A stretch of DNA of 64,000 bases from Epiperipatus broadwayi (Eukaryota; Onychophora; Udeonychophora; Euonychophora; Peripatidae), in the NCBI GenBank assembly GCA_028023455.1, contig JAQFVV010006698.1, forward strand, positions 1-64,000, given 5' to 3'. Positions within the stretch are counted from its first letter, which is position 1, and each line of letters opens with the position of its first letter. A program made the position numbers and the translations under genes. Of the stretch, positions 1-9,022 are shown piece by piece. The notes beneath the pieces were generated by a model that saw nothing but the letters and a program-made list of their open reading frames with translations, did not search any database and was not told the DNA's origin.

Positions 1-904
1 TATAAACTTTGCTTTTGCTTGAACTATTGATTGCTAAATTTAAAAACACCTCTAATGGAGATTATATTTAATCAGCCTACGAACTATAAATTGCAACAAT
101 AGACAGTTTTTTTTTCATGCATATATTTATAATGCTATATGTTTTCTTTGTCCAATTAATTTTATTTGAATTTCAGTAATTTATTTATATTTGTATTTTT
201 ATTTAAAGAGGGTTTTCAACTAGCTTTAGGGAAAATTCAAGACTATAGAGGAGATTAAAAATAGAAATGATTTAAGAAAGCAAATGAAATGATTTAAGAG
301 TGGAGTAAATATTGAAAGAGAGGGTAGGAGTTCAAAATAATTACTGTATCCTAATAGTAAGCCACTTAGTCTCTGCATTGGTCAAGATTCGTGTCAGTCT
401 GGGACGCTTATATATATAAGTAAAAGCGCATGTTCCTTTGAGAATGGAAAATATGTTACTCTTCACCTGTATTGTTTTTTATTTTTAAAAAAAAGAAAAA
501 GAATGATAATGTTAGTTGGGTTAAGTTTATACAAAAGAAGGGGGTAGAGGGGGTAATTATAAATGATTTGTTTCTATCAATAGTCTTGAATAAAAGAAAG
601 GTATTAAAAAAAAGATTTTATAATAAAACTTTTTATTTGAAACATATGTAAGTGTTCGCGTTTATTCCTTTAGCGTTTGTATGTAATAATCAAACATATG
701 ACTATAGCGTATACATGCATATATATATATATAAAAGGAATTGCAAGGAAGATTAGCTGGATCTGTCATACATATAAAAATTAACAGCCACGATATAAGA
801 TTCTTCTAATTTCATGTGGCTCCAGATCGTTACTGGTGGTGCCCTCATATTATATGATTTCAGCTGTCAATTAAAATCTTTGATTCTTGGCCTACAAATG
901 TTTA
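1..904 (+). repeat. LTR copy 0, truncated by the window edge
   Basis: This stretch aligns with the 3' two thirds of the LTR at 3,354-4,830, entering at the block that begins near 3,944. It carries the shared blocks GGGACGCTTATATATATA, CGCATGTTCCTTTGAGAA (one substitution in the other copy) and TTAGCTGGATCTGTCATAC. It keeps a block of about 355 bp that the next copy (905-1,993) lacks. It runs straight into the TGGGTTTTTGG start of that copy, so two LTRs are head to tail. It is either a solo LTR or the 3' LTR of an element left of the window. No ORF. Confidence 0.75.
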
Positions 905-1993
905 TGGGTTTTTGGTATTCTTTATTGTTTTTTTTATTGGGATTTTAAAAGAATAGAAAGAAAAAAAGGACAAAATGGTAGATTAGTTATTTGTTTAATT
1001 GGATTGAGATTACATCGAAAGTGATATTAAAGAAATTTTTTTTTTTTTTTTTAAACAATTTCGTAATTAAATTTTCTGATCTGAAAAGGTGGGGGAAAGA
1101 GAGATAAGAATTATAATTAATTCTATTGTCATGGCTTCTAGTTAGCTGGTGTTAAAAAACTAAAAAAAAATTAAAGAAATGCAATCACTGGCTGGGAACG
1201 TGATCAGATAAAAGGACAATGGAAAAAGGACTATAAATAAGAGACAAACCTATTGTTTAAAGAATTATTATTATTTTTTTTTAAATAACAGAAGAGAACT
1301 ATTTAAGAGTGAAAATAAAATGTTAGAAGGCTAAACAACTAAGATCCATCCCCAGCCGGGACACTAGCCGATTCCTGGATTTCATCACCGAGAAACCACC
1401 GAAGAGAAAGCAAAGCTAGCCAGAGGACAAAATGCGTTACTGTGAACCAACTCCCAAAGGATCCCAAGGAACATGTATGGACACTGATTGATCTGGGTAA
1501 TATAAACTTTGTTTGTTTTTTTAATTGAACTATTGATTGCTGATCCATAAAAACACATCTGATTAGGATTGTATTGAATCAGCCATGAACTATAAGCCGC
1601 GACAATAGAAGGGGTTGTGTCATATATATATTTATAATGCTTATAATAACATTGTTCAATTTGTTTATATTGTTTTGTTAAATTTTGTTTTTTTTTGGAT
1701 GTATTTCTATTAGGAGTCTTGAATAAAAGTAAAGTAAAACTTATAATAAAGCTTATTATTATTTGAAACACATTAAGTGTTCGAGTTTATTCCTTTAGCA
1801 TTTGTATATGATAATAACACATATGACCATAACGTATACACGCATATAAAAAAAAATGGGATTGCAAAGGGGTGGTTAGCTGGATCTGTCATACGTATAA
1901 AAATTAACAGCCGCGATCTAAGATTCTTCTAATTTCGCAGCTCTAGGTTATTCCCTAGTGGCGTCCTCGACGATACGATTCTAGCTGAAATAA
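905..1993 (+). repeat. LTR copy 1 (5' LTR of gag-bearing element)
   Basis: It starts TGGGTTTTTGGTATT and aligns collinearly with 3,354-4,797. It ends just before TGGCACAG, a plausible primer-binding site. Relative to the other two copies it lacks about 355 bp, the equivalent of 4,144-4,498, so the LTRs of this element are unequal: either the deletion came after insertion or the element is recombinant. The ORFs of 69 and 128 codons seen here in minus-strand frames are not conserved as proteins between copies and are not genes. Confidence 0.75.
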
Positions 1994-2011
1994 TGGCACA
2001 GAGGGGTGAGA
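1994..2011 (+). promoter_or_regulatory. candidate primer-binding site of LTR element
   Basis: TGGCACAGAGGGGTGAGA lies directly after the 5' LTR. LTR retroelements prime minus-strand DNA from a tRNA 3' end, so the site is expected to begin TGG. The same first eight bases, TGGCACAG, follow the 5' LTR of the unrelated element at 24,351. The priming tRNA is not identified here. Confidence 0.5.
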
Positions 2012-2183
2012 GAGGAAAAGATAGAAAATGGTGTACCCAACGTTTTGGGGTTTACGAGAATAATAAACGGCCGGAGATGTGAGATAGGTAAGGTCGTTTA
2101 GATTTTACATGAGATTAGAGAGTTGGTGTCTTGGTTGGGGGAGGATTTAGAATTAAGTATAGAAGAAAAAAGACCAAATAAAA

Positions 2184-3190
2184 ATGAGCGAGGACTAAAG
2201 TGTAGCAGAAAGCCCGGTGGTCACATTCAGGAACCCCGAGCGGTGTCAGTTGGAAGAGATACTGGGAGCTATTAATGACCTAAAAAGAATAGTTTTGGAA
2301 GACCGGAAAGAAATAAAGGAGATTAAAAAAATGATCAAAGACATGAGAAAAGAAATAAATGATTAAAAGAGAATAAAGAAAACAGATCGGATATAGAAGG
2401 GGATTTAAGTAGAACAGAAGTTGAAGCTGATAAGGATAGTGAGAGAAAAAGGGAAGGGGAAGAACAACTAGAACAAATAAAAGTAAAACCACGAAAGAAG
2501 TGGACAGGTATAGACACGGAGGAAAGTAAAATGAAAAAGAAACTGAACGAACCCAAGGAAAATAGCCTCGATAGAATGGCATTAGCCAAGTTTATTCATT
2601 TAAAAGCGTTTAAAGGAGACAGGGAAGAAAGCCCATTTGATTATTTGAATAGTTTTCAAGATTTTTTTCACTTTCATAGATCAGAGGAAGCAGAAAAAAT
2701 TATTATAGCGACGAGCTATTTAAGTGGTCCCGTGCGGGAATGATGGAAAGCTGTAAATTACAGACCCAAAACTTTCTCGGAATATCGAAACATGATTTTA
2801 CGGGGGTTCTGGGGCGTGGAAAAACAAGAGGCGATACGCATGAAAATATCATGAGAGAAATATAAACCTGACAAAGACGGAATGTACAGTCAGTTCTTCC
2901 AGTGTCAAGCGGCAAAATTAAGAACATTGGAAGCTTATCCAATGGACCAATTTCAAATAGTGAGAACGATAAGATATAACCTTTCTTCAGGAGTACAGCG
3001 GAAACTGGCAGAAAATCGACAGCTATCGATTGAGGAAGCCATAGAAATATTAGTCGATATGGAGTATAACGATACAGAAGACGGGGAAGACTCTAAGATT
3101 AGGTGGGAAAATAGTAATGAACCTAGTGGAAAAGGTAACGGGATAAGAGAATTTACAGGCATTTTTACATTTTTTTTTATTGGTAACGGA
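2184..3190 (+). pseudogene. gag polyprotein remnant of LTR retrotransposon
   Basis: Gag forms the capsid that packages element RNA. The likely start ATG at 2,184 is followed by a stop four codons later (TAA, 2,196). The frame then encodes a lysine/glutamate-rich, probably coiled-coil N-terminus. A one-base deletion near 2,363-2,368 moves the reading to the frame containing the ATG at 2,531. From about 2,399 that frame continues to about 3,190, broken only by TGA at 2,741 and about 2,852. The residues around 2,576-3,070 look like a retrotransposon capsid: LAKFIHLKAFKGD, YLNSFQDFF, ATSYLSGPVRE, MDQFQIVRTIRYNL. No zinc knuckle, protease, reverse transcriptase or integrase follows before the 3' LTR, so this is a non-coding deletion derivative. 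Confidence is good for gag, moderate for the Ty3-type assignment. Confidence 0.7.
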
Positions 3191-3353
3191 TGCAATGAGC
3201 CGATAATTTCGATCGGCCCATATTATAATCTTTATATATGTAAAAAACACATACATACTCATATATATTAGGCATAGAATAATAAATAAATGCTGTGTAT
3301 ATAGAAAGTTTTTTTTTGGGAGGTATTAATTATTAGTTTATATATATATATAG
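3191..3353 (+). other. 3' end of internal region of the gag element
   Basis: AT-rich remainder between the gag remnant and the 3' LTR. It contains a T-run followed by GGGAGGTATT (about 3,310-3,328), then a short (TA)n just before the LTR. No clear polypurine tract and no pol sequence is left. Confidence 0.4.
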
Positions 3354-4830
3354 TGGGTTTTTGGTATTTATTGTTTTTTTTATTGGGATTTTAAAAGAAT
3401 AGAAAGAAAAAAAGGACAAAATGGTAGATTAGTTATTTGTTTAATTGGATTGAGATTACATCGAAAGTGATATTAAAGAAATTTTTTGTTTTTTTTAAAC
3501 AATTTCATAATTAAATTTTCTGATCTGAAAAGGTGGGGGAAAGAGGGAAAAGAATTATAATTAATTCTATTGTCGTGGCTTCTAGTTAGCTGGTGTTAAA
3601 AAACTAAAAAAAAATTAAAGAAATGCAATCACTGGCTGGGAACGTGATCAGATAAAAGGACAATGGAAAAAGGACTATAAATAAGAGACAAACCTATTGT
3701 TTAAACAATTATTATTAATTTTTTTTTAATAACAGAAGAGAACTATTTGAGAGTGCAAATAAAATGTTAGAAGGCTAAACAACTAAGATCCATCCCCAGC
3801 CGGGACACTAGCCGATTTCTGGATTTCATCACCGAGAAACCACCGAAGAGAAAGCAAAGCTAGCCGGAGGACAAAATGCATTTCTGTGAAACAACTCCCA
3901 AAGGATCCCAAGGAACGTGTATGGACATTGATCGATCAGGGTAATATAAACTTTGTTTGTTTTTTTAATTGAACTATTGATTGCTGATCCATAAAAACAC
4001 ATCTGATTAGGATTGTATTGAATCAGCCACGAACTATAAGCTGCGACAATAGGAGGGGTTGTGTCATATATATATTTATAATGCTTATAATAACATTGTT
4101 CAATTTGTTTATATTGTTTTGTTAAATTTTGTTTTTTTTTTTTGTTATGAGGGTTTTTCAAATAACTTTTGACGAAATTCAAGACTATAGGGGGGATTAA
4201 AAATAGAAATGATTTAAGAAAGCAAATGAAAAGTTTAAGGTGGAGTAAATATTGAAAGAGAGGGTATGGGGTTTAGTGAAATAACTGACTTCTAATAATA
4301 AGCCGCTTAGTCCCTGTACCGGTCAAGATTCAGACTGGTCTGGGACGCTTATATATATATAAGTAAGAGTGCATGTTCCTTCGAGAATGAAAAAAAATAT
4401 ATATATTACTCTTCACCTGTGTTGTTTTTTTTTATTTATATAAAAAAAAAGAGAGAGAGAAAAAGAACGATAATGTTAGGCATATTGAGGGATTACTAAG
4501 GATGTATTTCTATTAGGAGTCTTGAATAAAAGTAAAGTAAAACTTATAATAAAGCTTTATTATTATTTGAAACACATTAAGTGTTCGAGTTTATTCCTTT
4601 AGCGTTTGTATGTGATAATAACACATATGACCATAGCATATACACGCATATAAAAAAAAAGGGATTGCAAAGGGGTGGTTAGCTGGATCTGTCATACGTA
4701 TAAAAATTAGCAGCCGCGATCTAAGATTCTTCTAATTTCGCGGCTCTAGGTTATTCCCTAGTGGCACCCTCGTATGATACGATTCTAGCTGAAATCAAAA
4801 AAAAAATTTTGATTCTTAGCCTACAAACTT
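3354..4830 (+). repeat. LTR copy 2 (3' LTR of gag-bearing element)
   Basis: Full-length form of the LTR family, repeating 905-1,993 plus the 355-bp block (4,144-4,498) missing from that copy. It contains a short (TA)n inside the block near 4,350. Homology to copy 0 continues a little past the point where copy 1 stops: both share a run ending CCTACAAA (about 4,820-4,830). The true 3' boundary is therefore uncertain, either about 4,797 or about 4,830. Confidence 0.72.
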
Positions 4831-5859
4831 TTAGATACGGAAAGTAATTGCACAAGGTGATTTATTCCTTATTGTCAAAAAATATTCTAGTGAATTTAAG
4901 CGAGAATTATAAATAGTTTAAAATATTAACAGATTTTGGAGATAGTTTAGATTTGAATATGATTACGAACACAGTAGATACTGTATAGCACACACAAAAA
5001 TGAAGAAATGAATCAGTAATTTTTCTAACAAGATTAGATAATATATATAAGAACATTTTTAAATGACCCATTAGAAGAACTGCTTATCGGAAATCGTAAT
5101 GTGGAAGAAAGTTAAGGTGATATAACTGTGAAATGACAAGGAAGTCTGTAGAAGAGAATGATATCTCTTGATATTAGAAAAAAAGTTATTTCAGCAATGA
5201 GAAGAAAATATAACAATATTGCTAAAAACAAAACTGACATCATGTCTATTTTGAATATGAACTATCTACTTCTTAAAGGAAAATTCTAATGATGTTTGTG
5301 ATCTAAAAACAATTTTCAAGATTTATCTGTGTCAAATTCAAATCCCAAAGATTCTACAAAAAAACTTTGCAATATGAAAATAATAACCATGCAATTATTA
5401 CATTTTAAATGTAAAAGTTAATTTAAATCATGGATTCTATGTGCATGGAAAGAGGATACCTTCTTCATCAATATTGTTTTTAGCCAGTGCAGTGAAAATC
5501 ACGCAGATTAACTTGGGTCCTTTAATTAATAGTAGCTAGACTTTTTTCCCAACTATTATTGGATGAATGTATTTACTATGATCTTTTTACCTGAAAGAAA
5601 AAAAAAATCCTAAGTCTAATTATGATCTAAAAACATCTCCAAGATTTATCTGGTTCAGATCCAATCTCCAAGTAATGGGTATAGCAAGTGAGCTAACTAA
5701 TTACCATACCACAAGGCTCTTTCTAAATGGAAAAAAATGAGATAAATAATACAAAGAATGCAAAATTCCAAGAAATTGTAGGATCATTATAGATGTTTTA
5801 AAGATATAGAGAAATTGTTGGCAAAGCTCTACATCAAACATAAATAATAAAGATTGTAT
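4831..5859. other. AT-rich stretch, no gene recognised
   Basis: About 1 kb with short frames only. One phrase, GATCTAAAAACA followed by CAAGATTTATCTG, occurs twice (near 5,300 and 5,622), suggesting an old duplication or a repeat. It may include decayed 5' sequence of the LINE that becomes recognisable from about 5,860, but I cannot show that. Confidence 0.4.
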
Positions 5860-6778
5860 TAGGTGATTGGAATACTGCAATAGTGATACTGTTTATTTAA
5901 GAAAGATGAAAAAAAAAAAATTAGTATTGTCTATCCAGAACTTTGAATTTAAATAAAAAGGAGAAATACATTTTACTTAAAAATGTTACAGAATGCTAGA
6001 TTATATCCAATTATTGAAAGAATTTACAGAAAGACTACTGAATATAAGTTGTCATTTTTGCATTGGATTTGTGATTATGGAAAGGTATTTAATTTTATAA
6101 GCATTTATTTGGTAATTAAAGCTTTAGTATATCAAGTTATTGATCAAGAATATTATCAAATTTTGAAGGTTTCTAAAAATATAATGGTTGTGATTAGGCT
6201 ACATAATCAATAAAGAAATGAACATTAAAGGGATAATTCATATTTCCTAACTTTTTTTAACTATTTTATAGGAAATATTTTGTGGATTAAATGGGAATCT
6301 GTGGAATTTAAAATAAATGGAGATTATTTGATTCATCTCCATTTTTTAAATGATGCGATTGATTTTGCAAAAAACGTTTCAGAAAATTTTATAAAGACTG
6401 AATATAAATGCTAAAAAGTTCAAAATTATATTCAATGTCTTTTCAAATAAGGAGAAAATACAGAATAATAGAAATAAATTAAAAAAAACAACTATAAATA
6501 TTTTGGTTACATTATTAACATGAATGGAAATATTATTGATAAAAATAATCATTTTATTAAACTTGGGTGGATTGCTTTTAATAGAAATATATATATATAA
6601 AGTCTTATCAGCTTGAAAAAGAAGATTTGTAATAAAAGTTTGTCAATGCTTATTTATGGAAATGAATTTCAGATATTTAATGAAGAATGTTGCAGGCATA
6701 AAGCAAAGTATTAAAAAAGCATGTTGAGATTAGCAAATAGGGATCAGAAGCAAAATATAGTGGTGAGAAACTAACAAG

Positions 6779-6791
6779 CATCACTAATATC
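6779..6791 (+). repeat. left target-site duplication (13 bp)
   Basis: CATCACTAATATC here is repeated exactly at 7,864-7,876. The two copies bracket the 1,072-bp ribozyme-bearing insertion, and removing one copy plus the insertion restores the continuity of the host LINE relic. Confidence 0.85.
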
Positions 6792-6891
6792 AAAGCAAAA
6801 CTCTCCATATAGTAGTTGCAGCCTGTGCCAAACCAGATAACCAATGAATGCCAGAAGGCTTGTGCATAAAATCCCTATCTAATGCCTACTC

Positions 6892-6950
6892 ATCCAATAT
6901 CCCCAGACTAGTTTCTGGCTTGTGGCCATCGTCAGTGAGGAGCTTTGGAT
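6892..6950 (-). ncRNA. hammerhead ribozyme, family 1, copy A
   Basis: Reading the minus strand: strand A of stem I (ATCCAA, internal loop, TCCTCA), core CTGACGA, stem II TGGC-CACAA-GCCA, GAAA, minimal stem III C-TA-G, then cleavage triplet GTC and strand B of stem I (TGGGGA, loop, TTGGAT). Every invariant core position of the hammerhead is present. It lies in the inverted arm of the composite insertion. Confidence 0.85.
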
Positions 6951-7199
6951 CTGAGAGCACTTCACCTAGATCTTAGGATCTAATGCAACCCTCCAGCACC
7001 CACCTTTTATCTCTACTTAACTACAAAACTATGAGAATGAAATTGAAAAACACAAAAATGTTTTCAATCTAAGCTCAATAGCTTATATAGTCATATGGGT
7101 CTGAACTCAGTTCAGCACCCATACATTTTGGCGTCTTTGGCTCTTCAACAACCATAGCCACCACTATCCTATTAGGCAGGATTGGTGCAGTGCTCTCAG

Positions 7200-7258
7200 A
7201 TCCAAAGCTCCTCACTGACGATGGCCACAAGCCAGAAACTAGTCCGGGGATATTGGAT
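7200..7258 (+). ncRNA. hammerhead ribozyme, family 1, copy B
   Basis: Same motif on the plus strand: CTGACGA at 7,215-7,221, stem II with CACAA loop, GAAA at 7,235-7,238, GTC at 7,242-7,244. The first base after the predicted cleavage site is C instead of T, which loses the first stem I pair; the rest of stem I, including ATCCAA/TTGGAT, is intact. Confidence 0.8.
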
Positions 7259-7656
7259 GAGTAGGCATTAGATAGGGTTTTTATGCACAAGCCTTCTGGC
7301 ATTCATTGATTACTCTGGTTGGCACAGGGCGGAAATACTGTATGGAGAGTTTTGCTTTGTTTATAAACAAATATGTGCTAGTATAAGAGATAATGATTAT
7401 GTGATGCTTAATGGTTTAACACCAATCCTGCCTAATAGGATAATGGTGGCTATGGTTGTTGAAGAGCCAAAGACACCAAAATGTATGGGTGCTGAACTGA
7501 GTTCAGACCCATATGACTATATAAGCTATTGAGCTAAGATTGAAAATATTTTTGTGTTTTTCAATTTCATTCTCATAGTTTTGTAGTTAAGTAGAGATAA
7601 AAGATGGGTGCTGGAGGGTTGAATTAGATCCTAAGATCTAGGGGCAGTGCTCTCAG

Positions 7657-7715
7657 ATCCAAAGCTCCTCACTGACGATGGCCACAAGCCAGAAACTAGT
7701 CTGGGGATATTGGAT
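7657..7715 (+). ncRNA. hammerhead ribozyme, family 1, copy C
   Basis: CTGACGA at 7,672-7,678; stem II TGGC/GCCA (7,679-7,682 with 7,688-7,691) closing loop CACAA; GAAA at 7,692-7,695; stem III C-TA-G; predicted self-cleavage after C7,701 of AGTC. Stem I has an inner helix TCCTCA/TGGGGA (one G-U), an internal loop, and an outer perfect helix ATCCAA/TTGGAT. The internal loop in stem I and the stem II loop are where active type I hammerheads make their stabilising contact. This is the best formed copy. Confidence 0.87.
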
Positions 7716-7863
7716 GAATAGGCATTAGATACGGATTTTATGCACAAGCCTTCTGGCATTCATTGATTACTCTGGTTGGCACAGGGTGGCAATACTGTAT
7801 GGAGAGTTTTGCTTTGTTTATAAACAAATATGTGCTAGTATAAGAGATAGTGATCATGTGATA

Positions 7864-7876
7864 CATCACTAATATC
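7864..7876 (+). repeat. right target-site duplication (13 bp)
   Basis: CATCACTAATATC, identical to 6,779-6,791; it closes the composite insertion. Confidence 0.85.
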
Positions 7877-8090
7877 CTTGAAAAAATAAAAGATTGAAAT
7901 GGAATTGAATTAGACATATTGCTAAAATATATAAACAAGATAAATAATAAATTCCTCAATGAATCCCTGGCGATTTTTGAAGACCTAAAAAAGACTGCAT
8001 GTGAAATAATGAAAATAGCTAGAGAGATGTAGAGAAAAGAAGCTGGGAAAAAAAAAATAGAATGAGTTCATTCAGTGAATCAATAGTGGT

Positions 8091-8475
8091 TTAAAATAGT
8101 ATACATGTAATATAATAATATGTGTATGTATATGTGCTTATCTTTTGTCTAAATACCTGTATCTCTTTTGAGCAAAAAAGTTGTATTTGAAAATATGTGT
8201 ATAATGTAATAAATATACTGTTTTGTAATCTAATATTTGTAAATATTTTTTACTTGGTCTGGATATACTTAGCAAAATCAAATATCATGATATACATCAA
8301 AATTAAGCTAATGTTTTAATCATCATTTTGTTTTAATATTATGCAACAGTTCCATGACAAATTTATAAATATTTGCAATGTACAGTTTAAAAAACAAGTG
8401 GAGAAACATTTTTGATGATTGTAAATTACTACATTTATTGTTTTTTAAATACAAATATAGTACATATGTTTAAGC
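8091..8475. other. AT-rich spacer, nothing recognised
   Basis: Non-coding AT-rich DNA between the end of LINE remnant 1 and the family-2 ribozyme repeat. No repeat, RNA or ORF that I can support. Confidence 0.4.
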
Positions 8476-8479
8476 TAGA

Positions 8480-8655
8480 TAGAATTAATGTGGATTTGAA
8501 CCCGGACTTCCAAGCTCCCTTCGGTCTTCCACTCCATCTTATGCAACCAATACACATGACCACATCCATGTGAAAAAGATAAATGATCTCCAATATACAT
8601 ATTTCGTGCTGAACCATCATTCATTAGTTGGTCTGGATCATCATCTCCCATACAT
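8480..8655 (-). repeat. family-2 ribozyme repeat, inverted copy
   Basis: The reverse complement matches 11,648-11,815 along its whole length: the hammerhead-like segment, then TTTATCTTTTTCACATG, then AAGATGGAGTGGA, and finally GGGTTCAAATCC (8,492-8,503 on the plus strand as its complement). That last string resembles a Pol III B-box, so this may be a SINE-like unit. It forms with 11,648-11,815 an inverted pair about 3 kb apart. Confidence 0.75.
8582..8645 (-). ncRNA. hammerhead ribozyme relic, family 2
   Basis: Minus-strand order: stem I strand A (ATGATC, loop, CCAA), core CTAATGA, stem II ATGAT/AGCAC region, GAAA, a stem III hairpin inside TATGTATA, then TTGG and GATCAT, which re-pair with CCAA and ATGATC. 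The invariant G of CTGATGA is A here, so this copy is expected to be inactive. Helix I is perfect. Confidence 0.65.
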
Positions 8656-9022
8656 ATATACAATCAGTGCTCAGTTTATATTAAAATAGAAAATCTTAAA
8701 CTTTAATGGACAGGCTTCAATCTTTTCCACTCTCCAACTCTTCATTCATCCATATCATTGAAAATCTGATGATGGTATGTTCAAAGCCTTTATTTGCCAA
8801 TTTTGATGTCATACCTATGTTGACTGTAAATCATTCTGACCCCTCATATGTAGGATTTTAAGACCATTCAGCATAAGTATATATACTATACTTATATTTA
8901 AATATTACAGATTCAAACTGTATTCTGTTCATCTCTCTTCTGTGTAAGAAGATTGAAGTCTGTCCGTTAAAGTTTGAAGATTTGCTATCTTAATATAAAT
9001 CGAGCACTAATTGTATATATTG
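8655..9022. repeat. foldback element with inverted ends of about 75 bp
   Basis: The left end (8,655-8,728) and right end (8,948-9,022) are near-perfect reverse complements, sharing for example TTAATATAAA next to GAGCACT and GTCCRTTAAAGTTT. About 220 bp lie between. No transposase. It looks like a MITE-like foldback, but its left part recurs beside another family-2 ribozyme copy at 49,150-49,245 without the matching right arm, so it may instead be part of the family-2 element. Confidence 0.65.

Larger units (their letters stand above)
6792..7863. mobile_element. composite hammerhead-ribozyme retroelement insertion
   Basis: A single insertion flanked by perfect 13-bp duplications. It is built from one repeat unit of about 445 bp: an inverted copy (6,792-7,187), then the 3' part of a direct copy (7,188-7,418), then a full direct copy (7,419-7,863). 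The outer copies form an inverted repeat of about 400 bp per arm. Each of the three copies carries a type I hammerhead ribozyme. No protein is encoded; minus-strand frames at 7,075-7,302 and 7,738-7,959 are accidental. Inverted plus tandem arrangement of terminal repeats, and HHRs inside them, are known features of Penelope-like elements and their non-autonomous derivatives. That parentage is inferred, since no PLE coding sequence lies inside the insertion. Confidence 0.8.
5860..8090 (+). pseudogene. LINE remnant 1 (RT, C-terminal region), interrupted
   Basis: Non-LTR retrotransposon ORF2 relic of a family also present at 18,895 (-), 22,425 (-) and 51,990 (+). A possible endonuclease motif (GDWNT, about 5,863) is followed by reverse-transcriptase blocks: RIYRKTTEYKLSFLHWICDY, corresponding to the family's FDYEKAFD region, and ALVYQVIDQEYYQILK. 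Broken-frame pieces read KINGDYLIHL, the block before the FADD motif, and YKYFGYIINMNGN. Frames are split by many stops. The relic is cut at 6,791 by a 1,072-bp insertion, and its reading resumes at 7,877 with KRLKWNWIRHIAKIYK and a W-P-x-D-F-x-R-P-type C-terminus ending about 8,090. Clade assignment (RTE/Jockey-like) is tentative; the family link is strong. Confidence 0.7.

Noticed and set aside
7075-7302. 75-codon minus-strand frame in the ribozyme insertion
   Set aside because: It crosses the junction between an inverted and a direct repeat copy, and the other copies do not keep it open.
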